Source: Apostichopus japonicus (lineage: Eukaryota; Echinodermata; Holothuroidea; Aspidochirotida; Stichopodidae). From it: a stretch of 64,000 bases of DNA. This document shows positions 47,309-59,814 of the stretch, piece after piece. A model generated the notes under the pieces. The model saw only the letters and a program-made list of their open reading frames with translations, made no database searches and was not told the DNA's origin. Position numbers and translations under genes: made by a program. Location: assembly GCF_037975245.1 (NCBI RefSeq), contig NC_092562.1:9031001-9095000 (forward strand), in the 5' to 3' direction. Positions within the stretch are counted from its first letter, which is position 1. Each line of letters begins with the position of its first letter.

Positions 47309-47638
47309 CTGGCGTAGGTTCGATTGAAGTGGGTCGACAGATAACACCAGCATCTTCACCATGACCACAATTGTCGATGCTATTATAATAACAGCTCAAC
47401 AATTCAGTTTCGTCGCCACTGCATCCAACATCATCCAGATGGATTTCTCCGGTTCCCTCACCAAATGCTGCATTAGTACGATAATTTAAGGCCCCAGGGA
47501 ATCCTAACTGATTGCATACTACATTAGCATCATTAATGTCCCATCCATCATCACAGACAGTGCCCCATTCTCCGTTTAGGAAGATCTCAACACGCCCAGC
47601 TGTCTCATTACCTCCAGCAAGACGAATGGAACCTTCCT
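47309..47638 (-). CDS. Gene B SRCR exon, B type, copy 2
   Basis: The exon is 330 nt, with acceptor TCTCTACAG before 47638 and donor GTTTGG after 47309, phase 1 at both ends. It is fully open across the domain, though no ATG precedes it in frame, so a start-to-stop search would miss it. It carries [53 protein letters not shown] and the linker RPTSIEPTP. Differences from copy 1 include Gly for Ala in DDGWD, YYNS for SYSS and RPTSI for QLTSS. All six cysteines are kept, so there is no sign of decay. Confidence 0.87.
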
Positions 47639-47929
47639 CTGTAGAGAAATGATGACTAGAAGGATTAAGAATCGTTCCAACAACTCCCCTATCCCATCTA
47701 GGTAAACACCAAATTTATAATACATAAATCTACTGAAATAAAATTCAGCATTCAAATATTTCACTTAATAGCGTATAGTTTTGGAACAAACAGCGCCAAC
47801 TTTTTTTATTTTTTATGTCCATGTAACTTTTTCTATCAAAACGCTCGATTACACAGCAGGTAGTAGCATCCCTTTAAACATACAAACTATTAATGTGATG
47901 CATGGATAAGCTCATGTTCATATGTCATA

Positions 47930-48170
47930 TGTTTGAGGCTTGAAGAATGGCTGATATGGTGCCATTGTATTGATGACAGTTTCTTTGTCTAGACCAGTGA
48001 TGAGGCCAGTCTTTCATGTGTCATTGATCACATAAATTCCTTTCACAGCACAATTAAGTTTAATCTGATAACTCTCTCCAACACTTGCTTGATGTCACTA
48101 TTCGGTAAGAAATCCTTACCATAACCACCCATGTGTTTGATCTTATTACTCCATTCTAATCCAATGTATG
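47930..48170 (+). pseudogene. Penelope-like reverse transcriptase fragment, copy 2
   Basis: This is the duplicated counterpart of 43436-43660, with substitutions and small indels that disturb the frame. It lies in the intron between the B and A exons of the second unit and was carried by the tandem duplication. Confidence 0.5.
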
Positions 48171-49712
48171 GGGAACGTCACTAACCTTTAATCCACATAT
48201 CTCACATATTAACCTTTCCTGATCCATTTCTTCTATTCATCTTCACCAGATACTGCAGATTTACTTTTCTTTAGTAAGGGGACTGTTAGTTTCCAGACCC
48301 ATTTGTTTCCACCCCCCCTCTCATATATGATAGTGAGCTCATTATTTTAAGATGGATGAGTGTTTTTTAAGTTTTGAAAATAATTTCATAGCTGGGGGAG
48401 GGGGGAGGGGATTACACAATAATTTATATATGTTTATAGGTATGCTAATGTAGATAGGCTACCATACCCATGGAATTTACAGTAGGACCTACCCTTGCCC
48501 TTTAAACAGCTGTGGTTCATTAACTAAAGGGAATGGACTACTTAGTAGTGTTTGACCGATAATTGGAACCGATTATTACATTCCACATGAAGGATTATTG
48601 TTTTCTGAAAAGAGCCAAAATTTCTTCCAATCCTTTAAATGAGTTTGTATGAAAGCTAATAAATCATAACAATCAACTGCAAGGTACAGGGTTAACAAAA
48701 TTTCCATATCACAGAGATTTACATGATTAAAATAGTCAACTATGTATTTCCAAATTTCCCATGATTGGATTGGCTAATAGTCCCTTACATATTATCTGCA
48801 AACAATCTTGGATCTGTAGTGCTCAATGAACATTAAGTATATGCAACTACTTGTAACGTTACTTTCCCATGTTTTTCTATGTTAATTACTAACCAAAGTC
48901 AGCACACACAATACTGGAAATATCATAATGGTCTAATAACACCTCCGTACCAACCTAACAAGTTCATACAGCATGTGGTAGACGATACTTAAATTAAATA
49001 CATCTACAAAGTTTACAAATCAAATCCTGCCCACTCATCAATAGGCATAACATCAGCACCCAAAAACCAGTAGGAACCACAGCCCAGCAGCGGACTGTTT
49101 TGTCAGCCAGTTTTAGGAACAAATGCTCTGTACATTGCAACCCACAGCAGAGAACATTTATGTTTGCAAATTTCACATTTTTTCATTGCACTTTAGTTTT
49201 ATCTGTGTAATGATGTAAGGAAAAGTAGATGCGGGAAAAAATGTTTGCTCTGAACGGTGAAAAAATTGCAACACACAAGAGTAGAAAATATTTATGCTTA
49301 CAAATGTAATATCTATTCATGGCAGTTTTATCTGTGTTAGGGTGTGTATAACAAAATGTCACCACAGCAGAGATCTACTGGATCAGCCAGGATAATGAAA
49401 TGGGTCTTTCAGCTATCAGTGTGGAATACTTTTCTCTTCAATATAAGTCTTTACATTGTCTACCAGCAATATCACTTTGAGATCTCTCTCTTCTCTGTTA
49501 TGTCAATATTATCAAATAATCAAGATTTGCATGAACAGAGTTGACACAAACCAGGAGACATGAAAGAATGATTGAGGCATGATGAATGACCATAACACTT
49601 ACTGTTCAGTGCATTACCTGAGTTAACATTAATGTTTATCGCATGATATTGTTAAAAGAGAGATGAAAAACCATTAAATAGATCCAATGGCTTCACTTGA
49701 AGATTAGCTCAC

Positions 49713-50033
49713 CTCCAGGTAGTACAGTACTGCAAACTACACCTGCATCTTCACCATGACCACAATTGTCTATTTCTATGTGTCCACAGCTTAAAAGGTT
49801 GCTTTCATCACCAGTGCATGCTACGTCGTCCATGTGGATTTCCCCTGAGCCTTCGCCAAATGTAGCACCACCAGGAGCTGAAATGACTCCTGGGAATCCC
49901 AACTGACGACATACCACTGCAGCATCGCTGATGTCCCAGTAATCATCACACACTGTGCCCCACTCTCCGCTACGATAAATCTCAACTCGACCAGCTGTTT
50001 CGTTTCCTCCATTGAGACGAACTGCCCCTACAT
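49713..50033 (-). CDS. Gene B SRCR exon, A type, copy 2
   Basis: The 321-nt exon, phase 1-1, is nearly identical to the 45194-45514 exon. It keeps the Val start and DDYWD but has APGGATF and [10 protein letters not shown], matching the later copies at those positions. This mosaic of differences suggests exchange or gene conversion among units. Splice signals are the same as in copy 1. Confidence 0.9.
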
Positions 50034-50529
50034 CTGAATTGGAATGCACAATAGCGAGTAACCATTTTTAACTTTTCAAAGGATCAAGAAAGATTGTACA
50101 AGTTTAATAACAACTCTTCTCTTACTGTATGTAAATTTCCCCATTAAGAGGAATCTCAAGATACAGAAGCGAGACAGATTGTTCATGTACTGTAAGAACT
50201 CCTCTGTTATGTGATTTCCCCCATTAAGATGTACATCTAGAATTAATCTATACCTTTACTAGCCACTCTGTTTTAGCAAGCTGGTCCCTTATCTGAGATA
50301 ACAAATAGCCCTTAAATATTGCTTCTTGTGTTTGCAAGAGAAAATTAAGTTTTAAGCATTTGATTGATTGATGTAGGCTTGCACATAAAAGTGAGGACAC
50401 AATGGGAAAAGCTAATGTCGGGAATGAAAAATGGAGATGTAGTTACTGCTGTTACTATGAGAGCGTTCCTTAAGAAATTGCTGTTACATCAACACCGACA
50501 GCAGAATAACAAAGCATGATGAACAAATG

Positions 50530-51390
50530 TTCTGACAGGGAGATGAGGACCATTTTTTAGTTATTTAGTCTTAACTTTCTAGCAGGGCAACAACGTGGTT
50601 TATATTTCTTCAAAGTCCTGTTCTGACTTCCCCAACGATTAGCCAGTCATCTAGTTAGGTCTAGAGAGTTGTGCCTATTCTCTGCAGCTAGTCTAGTACC
50701 ACTCTGGTTACTCTGGTAAAAAAAAAACTTGCCACTGTCAGCAGTACAGGAGGGTGACAAACTGATAGTTGACATCTTGGTAATTGGAGGCCAGGAACTT
50801 CTGTGCCCTCTAACCTAATTAACCCATGTAGTTAGGCATCTTGAGGTCAAAAATGGTAATCAGAATCAGAATGATGAGGCTAGGGTTTTCATCTGGAAAA
50901 TCTTTGGATGAACTGTTCGTTCAGTAGTTTTGGGTTCAAAATTGAGAGGTCTGTCCCTTTCTTCCGTGTCAGGAAGAAGAGCGATATGATGGTTGAACTA
51001 CTCAGCTGTTCTTTTGGCTAGAAGATCGGTACTCTCTTTCACTAGGGATTGTGATTGAGCTGGGACAGTAGAAACTGGAGTGACTTTCTATTTGCCTGAT
51101 AGCCAAGGGCTGGAAGAAAACTCTTTGGTGTAGCCTTTGTTGATTACTCCCAGCACTCCTTGGCTCTGATAACTCCTTTTTCCCTTTGAAGCCAGGTTTC
51201 CTGGCCCACAATGACTTCAGAAACCTAGTCGACTTCTGAAGACATTTAGTGACCTTTGTCTTTGAGCTTATTCCTGCAGGTGCTCATTAATCTCCCTCCC
51301 AAGAAATCAGCACTGAGCATGGTACATACATCAGACCAGACACAAGACTCAGTCACAGGTTTGACCTGTTAGGTGGTCCATCTTTTTACC
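50530..51390 (-). mobile_element. DIRS-like remnant, duplicated fragment copy 3
   Basis: This is the third copy of the reverse transcriptase part of the DIRS-like remnant. It starts at the same breakpoint as copy 2. Its far end matches copy 1 more closely than copy 2 (for example SLWARKPGFKGKKELSEP is intact at about 51211-51150). Confidence 0.7.
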
Positions 51391-51731
51391 TTCGAGCAAA
51401 ACTGTAAGTTTAATCATTCCTTTCTTTTTAATAAAAACTGGACCCCACAGTTTCAATCCTCTCCTACACATGTCAGAATAAATATTCAATATTCAGATTC
51501 TATGCTAAACATATTGGACTTTGCAGATATAAATGAATCTGTTTCTGTTGAAAACTAGTGTCTGAATATAATTCACTCTATAGTGTACTTAGCCAGCTAC
51601 AGTTCTTATTGTTTATGTGTTTATGTGAAAACTGGTTGTTAATATGAAGGAACTTGTTTTCATTGAATTTTTAAACAATGCATTAACATTTAGGCCAACA
51701 GGCCTTCATGAAGGAATGAAAAAACCCAAAC

Positions 51732-52061
51732 CTGGCGTAGGTTCGCTTGAAGTGAGTTGACAGATAACACCAGCATCTTCACCATGATTACAATTGTCGA
51801 TGCTACTATAAGAACAGCTCAACAATTCAGTTTCGTCGCCACCGCATCCAACATCATCCAGATGGATTTCTCCTGTTCCCTCACCAAATGCTGCATTAGT
51901 ACGATAATTTAAGGCCCCAGGGAATCCTAACTGATTGCATACTACATTAGCATCATTAATGTCCCATGCATCATCACAGACAGTGCCCCATTCTCCATTT
52001 AGGAAGATCTCAACACGCCCAGCTGTCTCATTACCTCCAGCAAGACGAATGGAACCTTCCT
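51732..52061 (-). CDS. Gene B SRCR exon, B type, copy 3
   Basis: The exon is 330 nt, phase 1-1, with acceptor TCTCTACAG before 52061 and donor GTTTGG after 51732. Its protein is identical to that of 42834-43163 (including SYSSIDNCNHGEDAGVIC and the QLTSSEPTP linker), while the middle copy at 47309 differs. Units 1 and 3 are therefore the closer pair in this part. Confidence 0.9.
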
Positions 52062-52333
52062 CTGTAGAGAAATAATGAACAATCAAGATTTGCTACAATA
52101 ATAGTCTATCTTTGCTTTGTTAAGAAAACCTTTTAGCCGAGTTGCTTACTTTAATTTTTTCTGAATATTATGCTAGTCACTCCATATATTGGTAAGATTT
52201 ATTTAGTAAGATATATTTTAATCATAGTATCTATAAATTTAACCTGCCTTATTAAAACAGGTAGTAGCATCCCTTTAAACATACAAACTATTAATGTGAT
52301 GCACGAATAAGCTCATGTTCATATGTCATATGT

Positions 52334-52585
52334 TTGAGGCTTGAAGAATGGCTGATCTGGTGGCATTATATTGATGACAGTTTCTTTGTCTGGACCAGTG
52401 ATGAGGCGAGTCTCTCATGTTTCATTGATGGCATAAATTCCTTTCACAGCACCATTAAGTTTAATTCTGATTACTCTCTCCAACACTTGCTTGAAGTCAC
52501 CATTCGGAAAGAAATCCTCACCATCACTACCCATGTGTTTATTCCAATAACTCATTCCAATCCATTGTATAGGGACCGTCACTAA
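52334..52585 (+). pseudogene. Penelope-like reverse transcriptase fragment, copy 3
   Basis: This copy keeps a longer frame than copy 1. WWHYIDDSFFVWTSDEAS is followed by SFHSTIKFNSDYSLQHLLEV and then IRKEILTITTHVFIP. The extra residues, lost by deletion in copy 1, fit the region after the YIDD box in Penelope-like elements, where a change into a beta-rich segment is expected. It is opposite to gene B. Confidence 0.55.
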
Positions 52586-54124
52586 TCTTTAATCCTCATC
52601 TCTCACATATTAACCTTTCTTTATCCATTTCTTCTATTCATCTTCACCAGATACTTCAGATTACTTTTCTTTAGTTAGTGGACTGTTAATTTCCAGACCC
52701 ATTTCTTTCCCCCCTCATATGATAGTCAGCTCATTATTATAAGTTGGATAAGTGTTTTTTAAGTTTTGGGAATAATTTCATAGCTGGGGGAGGGGGGAGG
52801 GGATTACACATTACTTTATATATGTTTAAAGGTAAGCTAATGTAGATAGGCTACCATACCCATGGAATTTATAGTAGGACCTACCCTTACCCTTTAAACA
52901 GCTGTGGTTCATTAACTAAAGGGAATGGACTACTTAGTAGTGTTTGACCGATAATTGGAACCGATTATTACATTCCACACAAAGGATTGTTGTTTTCTGA
53001 AAAGAACCAAAATTTCTTCCAATCCTTTAAATGAGTTTGTACGAAAACAAATAAATGATAACAATCAACTGCAAGGTACAGGGTTAACAACATTTCCAAA
53101 TCACAGAGATTTACATGATTAAAATAGTCAACTATGTATTTCCAAATTTCCCATGATTGGATTGGCTAATAGTCCCTTACATATTATCTGCAAACAATCT
53201 TGGATCTGTAGTGCTCAATAAAGATTATTTAAGTATATGCAACTACTTGTAACGTTACTTTCCCATGTTTTTCTATGTTAATTACTAAGCAAAGTCATCA
53301 CACACAATACTGGAAATATCATAATGGTCTACTAACACCTCCGTACCAACCTAACAAGTTCATACAACATGTGGTAGACGATACTAAACTTGAATACATC
53401 TACAAAGTTTACAAATCAAGTCCTGCCCACTCATCAATAGGCATTACATCAGCACCCCAAAACCAGTAGGAACCACAGCCCAGCAGCGGACTGTTTAGTC
53501 AGCCAGTTTTAGGAACAAATGCTCTGTACATTGCAACCCACAGCAGAGAACATTTATGTTTGCAAATTTCACATTTTATCATTGCACTTCAATTTTATCT
53601 GTGTAAGGATGTAAGGAAAAGTAGATGCGGGAAAAAATGTTTGCTTTGACTGGTAATAAGAAAAAAAATTGCAACACACAGAGTAGAAAATATTTATGCT
53701 TACAAATGTAATATCTATTCATGGCAGTTTTATCTGTGTTAGGGTGTGTATAAAAATGTCACCACAGCAGAGATCAACTGGATCAGCCAGGATAATGAAA
53801 TTAGTCTTTCAGCTATCAGTGTGGAATACTTTTCTCTTCAATATAAGTCTTTACATTGTCTACCAGCAATATCACTTTGAGATCTCTCTCTTCTCTGTTA
53901 TGTCAATATGATCAAATAATCAAGATTTGCATGAACAGAGTTGACAGAAACCAGGATGTAAATGCTAACACATGAAAGAATGATTGAGGCATGATGAATG
54001 ACCATAACACTTACTGTTCAGTGCATTACCTGAGTTAACATTAATGTTTATCGCATGATATTGTTAAAAGAGAGATGAAAAACCATTAAATAGATCCCAT
54101 GGCTTCACTTGAAGATTAGCTCAC

Positions 54125-54445
54125 CTCCAGGTAGTACAGTACTACAAACTACACCTGCATCTTCAGCATGACCACAATTGTCTATTTCTATGTGTCCACA
54201 GCTTAAAAGGTTGCTTTCATCACCAGTGCATGCTACGTCGTCCATGTGGATTTCCCCTGAGCCTTCGCCAAATGTAGCACCACCAGGAGCTGAAATGACT
54301 CCTGGGAATCCCAACTGACGACATACCACTGCAGCATCGCTGATGTCCCAGAAGTCATCACACACTGTGCCCCACTCTCCGTTACGATAAATCTCAACTC
54401 GACCAGCTGTTTCGTTTCCTCCATTGAGACGAACTGCCCCTTCAT
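54125..54445 (-). CDS. Gene B SRCR exon, A type, copy 3
   Basis: The 321-nt exon is phase 1-1 with the standard acceptor and GTGAGC donor. It begins EGAVRLNGG and has [20 protein letters not shown], the Glu start and DDFWD form shared with all exons to its right, but it ends [17 protein letters not shown] like copy 1. It is thus intermediate between the two-exon units and the 1.9-kb units. Confidence 0.9.
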
Positions 54446-54944
54446 CTGAATTGGAAAGCACAATAGCGAGTAACCATTTTTAACTTTTCAAAGGATCAAG
54501 AAAGATTGTACAAGTTTAATAACAACTCTTCTCTTACTGTATGTAAATTTCCCCATTGAGAGGAATCTCAAGATACAGAAGCGAGACAGATTGTTCATGT
54601 ACTATAAGAACTCCTCTGTTATGTGATTTCCCCCATTAACGATGTACATCAAGAATTAATCTATATCTTTACTAGCCACTCTGTTTTAGCAAGCTGGTCC
54701 CTTATCTGAGATAACAAATAGCCCTTAAATATTGCTTCTTGTGTTTGCAAGAGAAAATTAAGTTTTAAGCATTTGATTGATTGATGTAGGCTTGCCACAT
54801 AAAAGTGAGGACACTATGGGAAAAGCTAATGTCGGGAATGAAAAATGGAGATGTAGTTACTGCTGTTACCATGAGAGCTTCCCTTAAGAAATTGCTGTTA
54901 CATCAACACCAACAGCAAAATAACAAAGCATTATGAACAAATGT

Positions 54945-55626
54945 GGCAAATGCTCTGTATATTGCAAACCACAGCAGAGAATGTTTAGGCTTGCAAATGG
55001 GACATTTATTAATGGCACAACAGTTTGATCTGTGTTAGGGTGTATAACAGAAATTTCACCACAGCAGAGACCAACTGGATCTCCTGATGGCCAAAGGAGT
55101 TTGCTAATGAGAAGTGCTACCAACTTTCACTATTTTTTTTATAAAAACCATATCCTAACACCAGTAATATTCTTTAAAATGCAGTTAGCAAACAGCAGAG
55201 CACATGTTGTCATCATGCCCATTGAACTGATTAGTCTATGTCTTTTTCATAATCTTTTATAATGTTCCAAATAATAATAACCACAGAAGACATTGACAGC
55301 TACGTGAATTTCTAATCAGGCTTCAAGAAAAAATGAATTAAAATAGTAAACCTAAAGCCTCAAGTAAAGCTTCAAACAGCTACCCTGATGAAACCGCACT
55401 GCGATCCACTTCCTGAACTATAAAGGTAGGGTTTTAGCCAATCAAAATAGATTTATACATTCAATTATCTGTACCTTGAGTGAGGGACAGGATAATGAAA
55501 TGGGTCTTTCAGCTATCAGTGTGGAATACTATTCTCTCCAATATAAATAAGTCTTTGCATTATCTACCAGCAATATCACTTGAGATCTCTCTTAGATCCA
55601 ATGGCTTCACTTGAAGATTAGCTCAC
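54945..55626 (-). other. Intron of gene B with shortened repeat-unit sequence
   Basis: The stretch resembles the intron part of the 1,924-bp unit but is shorter. Near 55590 the sequence jumps from GAGATCTCTCTT directly to the exon-flanking ATCCAATGGCTTC, skipping about 170 bp present in other copies. No separate feature is seen. Confidence 0.6.
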
Positions 55627-55965
55627 CTGTTGGGGGTGTAGGAGATGCAGGTAGTACAGTACTACAAACTACACCTGCATCTTCACCATGACCACAATTG
55701 TCTATTTCTACGTGTCCGCAGCTTAAAAGGTTGCTTTCATCACCAGTGCATTCTACGTCGTCCATGTGAATTTCCCCAGAGCCTTCACCAAATGTAGCAC
55801 CACCAGGAGCTGAAATGACTCCTGGGAATCCCAACTGACGACATACCACTGCAGCATCGCTGATGTCCCAGAAGTCATCACACACTGTGCCCCACTCTCC
55901 GTTACGATAAATCTCAACTCGACCAGCTGTTTCGTTTCCTCCATTGAGACGAACTGCCCCTTCAT
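55627..55965 (-). CDS. Gene B SRCR exon with a proline-rich linker
   Basis: The exon is 339 nt (113 codons), phase 1-1. The domain is of the A type ([21 protein letters not shown]) with the variants VECTGDES and [18 protein letters not shown]. Unlike the other A exons it carries six additional linker residues, ASPTPPT, before the GTGAGC donor. The added 18 nt keep the phase. This marks the border between the 1.9-kb array and the older two-exon units and gives more space between two SRCR domains. Confidence 0.9.
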
Positions 55966-57569
55966 CTGAATTGGAAAGCACAATAGCGAGTAAACCATTT
56001 TTAACTTTTCAAAGGATCCAGAAAGATTGTACAAGTTTAATAACAACTCTTCTCTAATGTAAATTTCCCTCATTGAGAGGAATGTCGAGATACAGAAGCG
56101 AGACAGATTGTACATGTACTATAACAACTCCTCTGCTATGTGGATTTCCCCCATTAAGATGAATCTCAATATACAATTTGATACATGTTTAGGTAAAACG
56201 TTACCATTTGATAGCTACTACTGACACAACTACTTTGTGAATGATGAAGTGCAAAACAAAGAAACATTTTTTCAATTATCAGTACTGAGTGGAGAGCATT
56301 TTCTATTCAAATTAATCTATTTCTTTACTAGCCACTCTGTTTAGCAAACTGGTCTCATATCTGAGATAACAAATAGCCCTTAAATATTGCTTCTTGTGTT
56401 CGCAGCCAAAAGGAAAATAAAAATTATAAAATATGATTGATTGATGTAGGCTTGCCACATACATCTGAGGACACTATGGGGAAAAGCTAATGTCGGGAAT
56501 GAAAAATGGACATGTAGTTACTGCTGTTACTGAGAGAGATTTCCTGAAGAAATTGCTGTTACAGCAACACCGACAGCCGAATTACAAAGCATGATGAACA
56601 AATTTGACAAATGCTCTGTATAATGCAAACCACAGCAGAGAACATTTATGCTTGCAAATGTAACATTTATTAATGGCACAACAGTTTTATCTGTGTTAGG
56701 GTGTTAGACAGAAATGTCAACACGGCAGAGACCAACTGGATCTCCTGATGGTTGAAGGAGATTACTTATGAACAGTACTGAAAACCTTCAGATTTTGGGG
56801 ATTAAAACCACATCCTAGTAGCAGTTTGTATAAGAAAGAAATGTGTTTTTGAATGTGTTTTGTAAAATGCAGTTAGCAAACAGCAGAGTGAATGCTGTTG
56901 TCATGCCCATTGAACTGAATAACCTTTGTCTTTTTTTCTTGATCTTTTATAATGTTTCAAATAATCTACAGAGAGAAATTACAATTCTTCAAAATAGTTG
57001 CACACGTTTTGATGAAATTTTAACTACATAGAACATTGATGGCTACAGTAAGTAAATTTCTAATCAAGCTTCAAGAATAAATGAATTATAATAGCCAAAC
57101 TAAAGCCTCAAGTGAAGTTTGTAGTAAAGACTATCCTGATATCATGGACCATTGACTGCGATCCACTTCCTGAACTATAAAGGGAGGGTTTTAGCCAGTC
57201 AAAATAAATTGATGAATTCATTTATCTGTACCTTGAGTGAGGGACAGGATAATGGAATTAGTCTTTCAGCTATCAGTGTGGAATACTTTTCTCTTCAATA
57301 TAAGTCTTTACATCGTCTACCAGCAATATCACTTTGAGATCTCTCTTTTCTCTGTTATGCCAATATTATCAAATAATCAAGATTTGCATGAACAGAGTTG
57401 ACAGAAACCAGGAGACATGAAAGAATGATTGAGGCATGATGAATGATCATAACACTTACTGTTCAGTGTACTACCTGGGTTAACATTAATGTTTATCACA
57501 TGATATTGTTGAAAGAGACATGAAAAACCGTTAAATACATCCAATGGCTTCACTTGAAGATTAGCTCAC

Positions 57570-57890
57570 CTCCAGGTAGTACAGCACTACAAACTGCACC
57601 TGCATCTTCACCATGACCACAATTGTCTATTGCTGTGTGACTGCAGCTTAAAAGGTTGCTTTCGTCACCAGTGCATGCTACGTCGTCCATGTGGATTTCC
57701 CCAGAGCCTTCACCAAATGTAGCACCACCAGGAGCTGAAATTACTCCTGGGAATCCTAACTGACGACATACCACTGCAGCATCGCTGATGTCCCAGAAGT
57801 CATCACACACTGTGCCCCACTCTCCGTTACGATAAATCTCAACTCGACCAGCTGTTTCGTTTCCTCCATTGAGACGAACTGCCCCTTCAT
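57570..57890 (-). CDS. Gene B SRCR exon, 1.9-kb array copy 1
   Basis: The exon is 321 nt, phase 1-1. The domain carries [20 protein letters not shown] and ends VCSAVLP; SHTAIDN and GAVC distinguish it from the exons to its left. Six cysteines are kept. Its protein is identical to those of the next three exons to the right. Confidence 0.92.
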
Positions 57891-59493
57891 CTGAATTGGA
57901 AAGCACAATAGCGAGTAAACCATTTTTAACTTTTCAAAGGATCCAGAAAGATTGTACAAGTTTAATAACAACTCTTCTCTAATGTAAATTTCCCTCATTG
58001 AGAGGAATGTCGAGATACAGAAGCGAGACAGATTGTACATGTACTATAACAACTCCTCTGCTATGTGGATTTCCCACATTAAGATGAATCTCAATATACA
58101 ATTTGATACATGTTTAGGTAAAACGTTACCATTTGATAGCTACTACTGACACAACTACTTTGTGAATGATGAAGTGCAAAACAAAGAAACATTTTTTCAA
58201 TTATCAGTACTGAGTGGAGAGCATTTTCTATTCAAATTAATCTATTTCTTTACTAGCCACTCTGTTTAGCAAACTGGTCTCATATCTGAGATAACAAATA
58301 GCCCTTAAATATTGCTTCTTGTGTTTGCAGCCAAAAGGAAAATAAAAATTATAAAATATGATTGATTGATGTAGGCTTGCCACATACATCTGAGGACACT
58401 ATGGGAAAAGCTAATGTCGGGAATGAAAAATGGACATGTAGTTACTGCTGTTACTGAGAGAGATTTCCTGAAGAAATTGCTGTTACAGCAACACCGACAG
58501 CCGAATTACAAAGCATGATGAACAAATTTGACAAATGCTCTGTATAATGCAAACCACAGCAGAGAACATTTATGCTTGCAAATGTAACATTTAGTAATGG
58601 CACAACAGTTTTATCTGTGTTAGGGTGTTAGACAGAAATGTCAACACGGCAGAGACCAACTGGATCTCCTGATGGTTGAAGGAGATTACTTGTGAACAGT
58701 ACTGAAAACCTTCAGATTTTGGGGATTAAAACCACATCCTAGTAGCAGTTTGTATAAGAAAGAAATGTGTTTTTGAATGTGTTTTGTAAAATGCAGTTAG
58801 CAAACAGCAGAGTGAATGCTGTTGTCATGCCCATTGAACTGAATAGCCTTTGTCTTTTTTTCTTGATCTTTTATAATGTTTCAAATAATCTACAGAGAGA
58901 AATTACAATTCTTCAAAATAGTTGCACACGTTTTGATGAAATTTTAACTACATAGAACATTGATGGCTACAGTAAGTAAATTTCTAATCAAGCTTCAAGA
59001 ATAAATGAATTATAATAGCCAAATTAAAGCCTCAAGTGAAGTTTGTAGTAAAGACTATCCTGATATCATGGACCATTGACTGCGATCCACTTCCTGAACT
59101 ATAAAGGGAGGGTTTTAGCCAGTCAAAATAAATTGATGAATTCATTTATCTGTACCTTGAGTGAGGGACAGGATAATGGAATTAGTCTTTCAGCTATCAG
59201 TGTGGAATACTTTTCTCTTCAATATAAGTCTTTACATCGTCTACCAGCAATATCACTTTGAGATCTCTCTTTTCTCTGTTATGCCAATATTATCAAATAA
59301 TCAAGATTTGCATGAACAGAGTTGACAGAAACCAGGAGACATGAAAGAATGATTGAGGCATGATGAATGATCATAACACTTACTGTTCAGTGTACTACCT
59401 GGGTTAACATTAATGTTTATCACATGATATTGTTGAAAGAGACATGAAAAACCGTTAAATACATCCAATGGCTTCACTTGAAGATTAGCTCAC

Positions 59494-59814
59494 CTCCAGG
59501 TAGTACAGCACTACAAACTGCACCTGCATCTTCACCATGACCACAATTGTCTATTGCTGTGTGACTGCAGCTTAAAAGGTTGCTTTCGTCACCAGTGCAT
59601 GCTACGTCGTCCATGTGGATTTCCCCAGAGCCTTCACCAAATGTAGCACCACCAGGAGCTGAAATTACTCCTGGGAATCCTAACTGACGACATACCACTG
59701 CAGCATCGCTGATGTCCCAGAAGTCATCACACACTGTGCCCCACTCTCCGTTACGATAAATCTCAACTCGACCAGCTGTTTCGTTTCCTCCATTGAGACG
59801 AACTGCCCCTTCAT
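59494..59814 (-). CDS. Gene B SRCR exon, 1.9-kb array copy 2
   Basis: The exon has the same length, splice sites and phase as 57570-57890, and the encoded domain is identical. It is exactly 1,924 bp from its left neighbour. Surrounding intron differences are limited to scattered single bases. Confidence 0.92.

Larger units (their letters stand above)
41600..54944 (-). repeat. Three tandem copies of a two-exon SRCR unit (about 4.4-4.5 kb each)
   Basis: The units span about 41600-46005, 46006-50529 and 50530-54944. Each contains, from left to right, part of the DIRS-like remnant, a B-type SRCR exon, a Penelope-like fragment, intron sequence and an A-type SRCR exon. The same junction (ACAAATG joined to TTCTGACAGGG) occurs at 46006 and 50530. 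The first copy instead has retroelement sequence to the left of TTCTGACAGGG, and the third has ordinary intron to the right of ACAAATG. This is the footprint of a tandem duplication, later repeated by unequal exchange. Confidence 0.88.
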
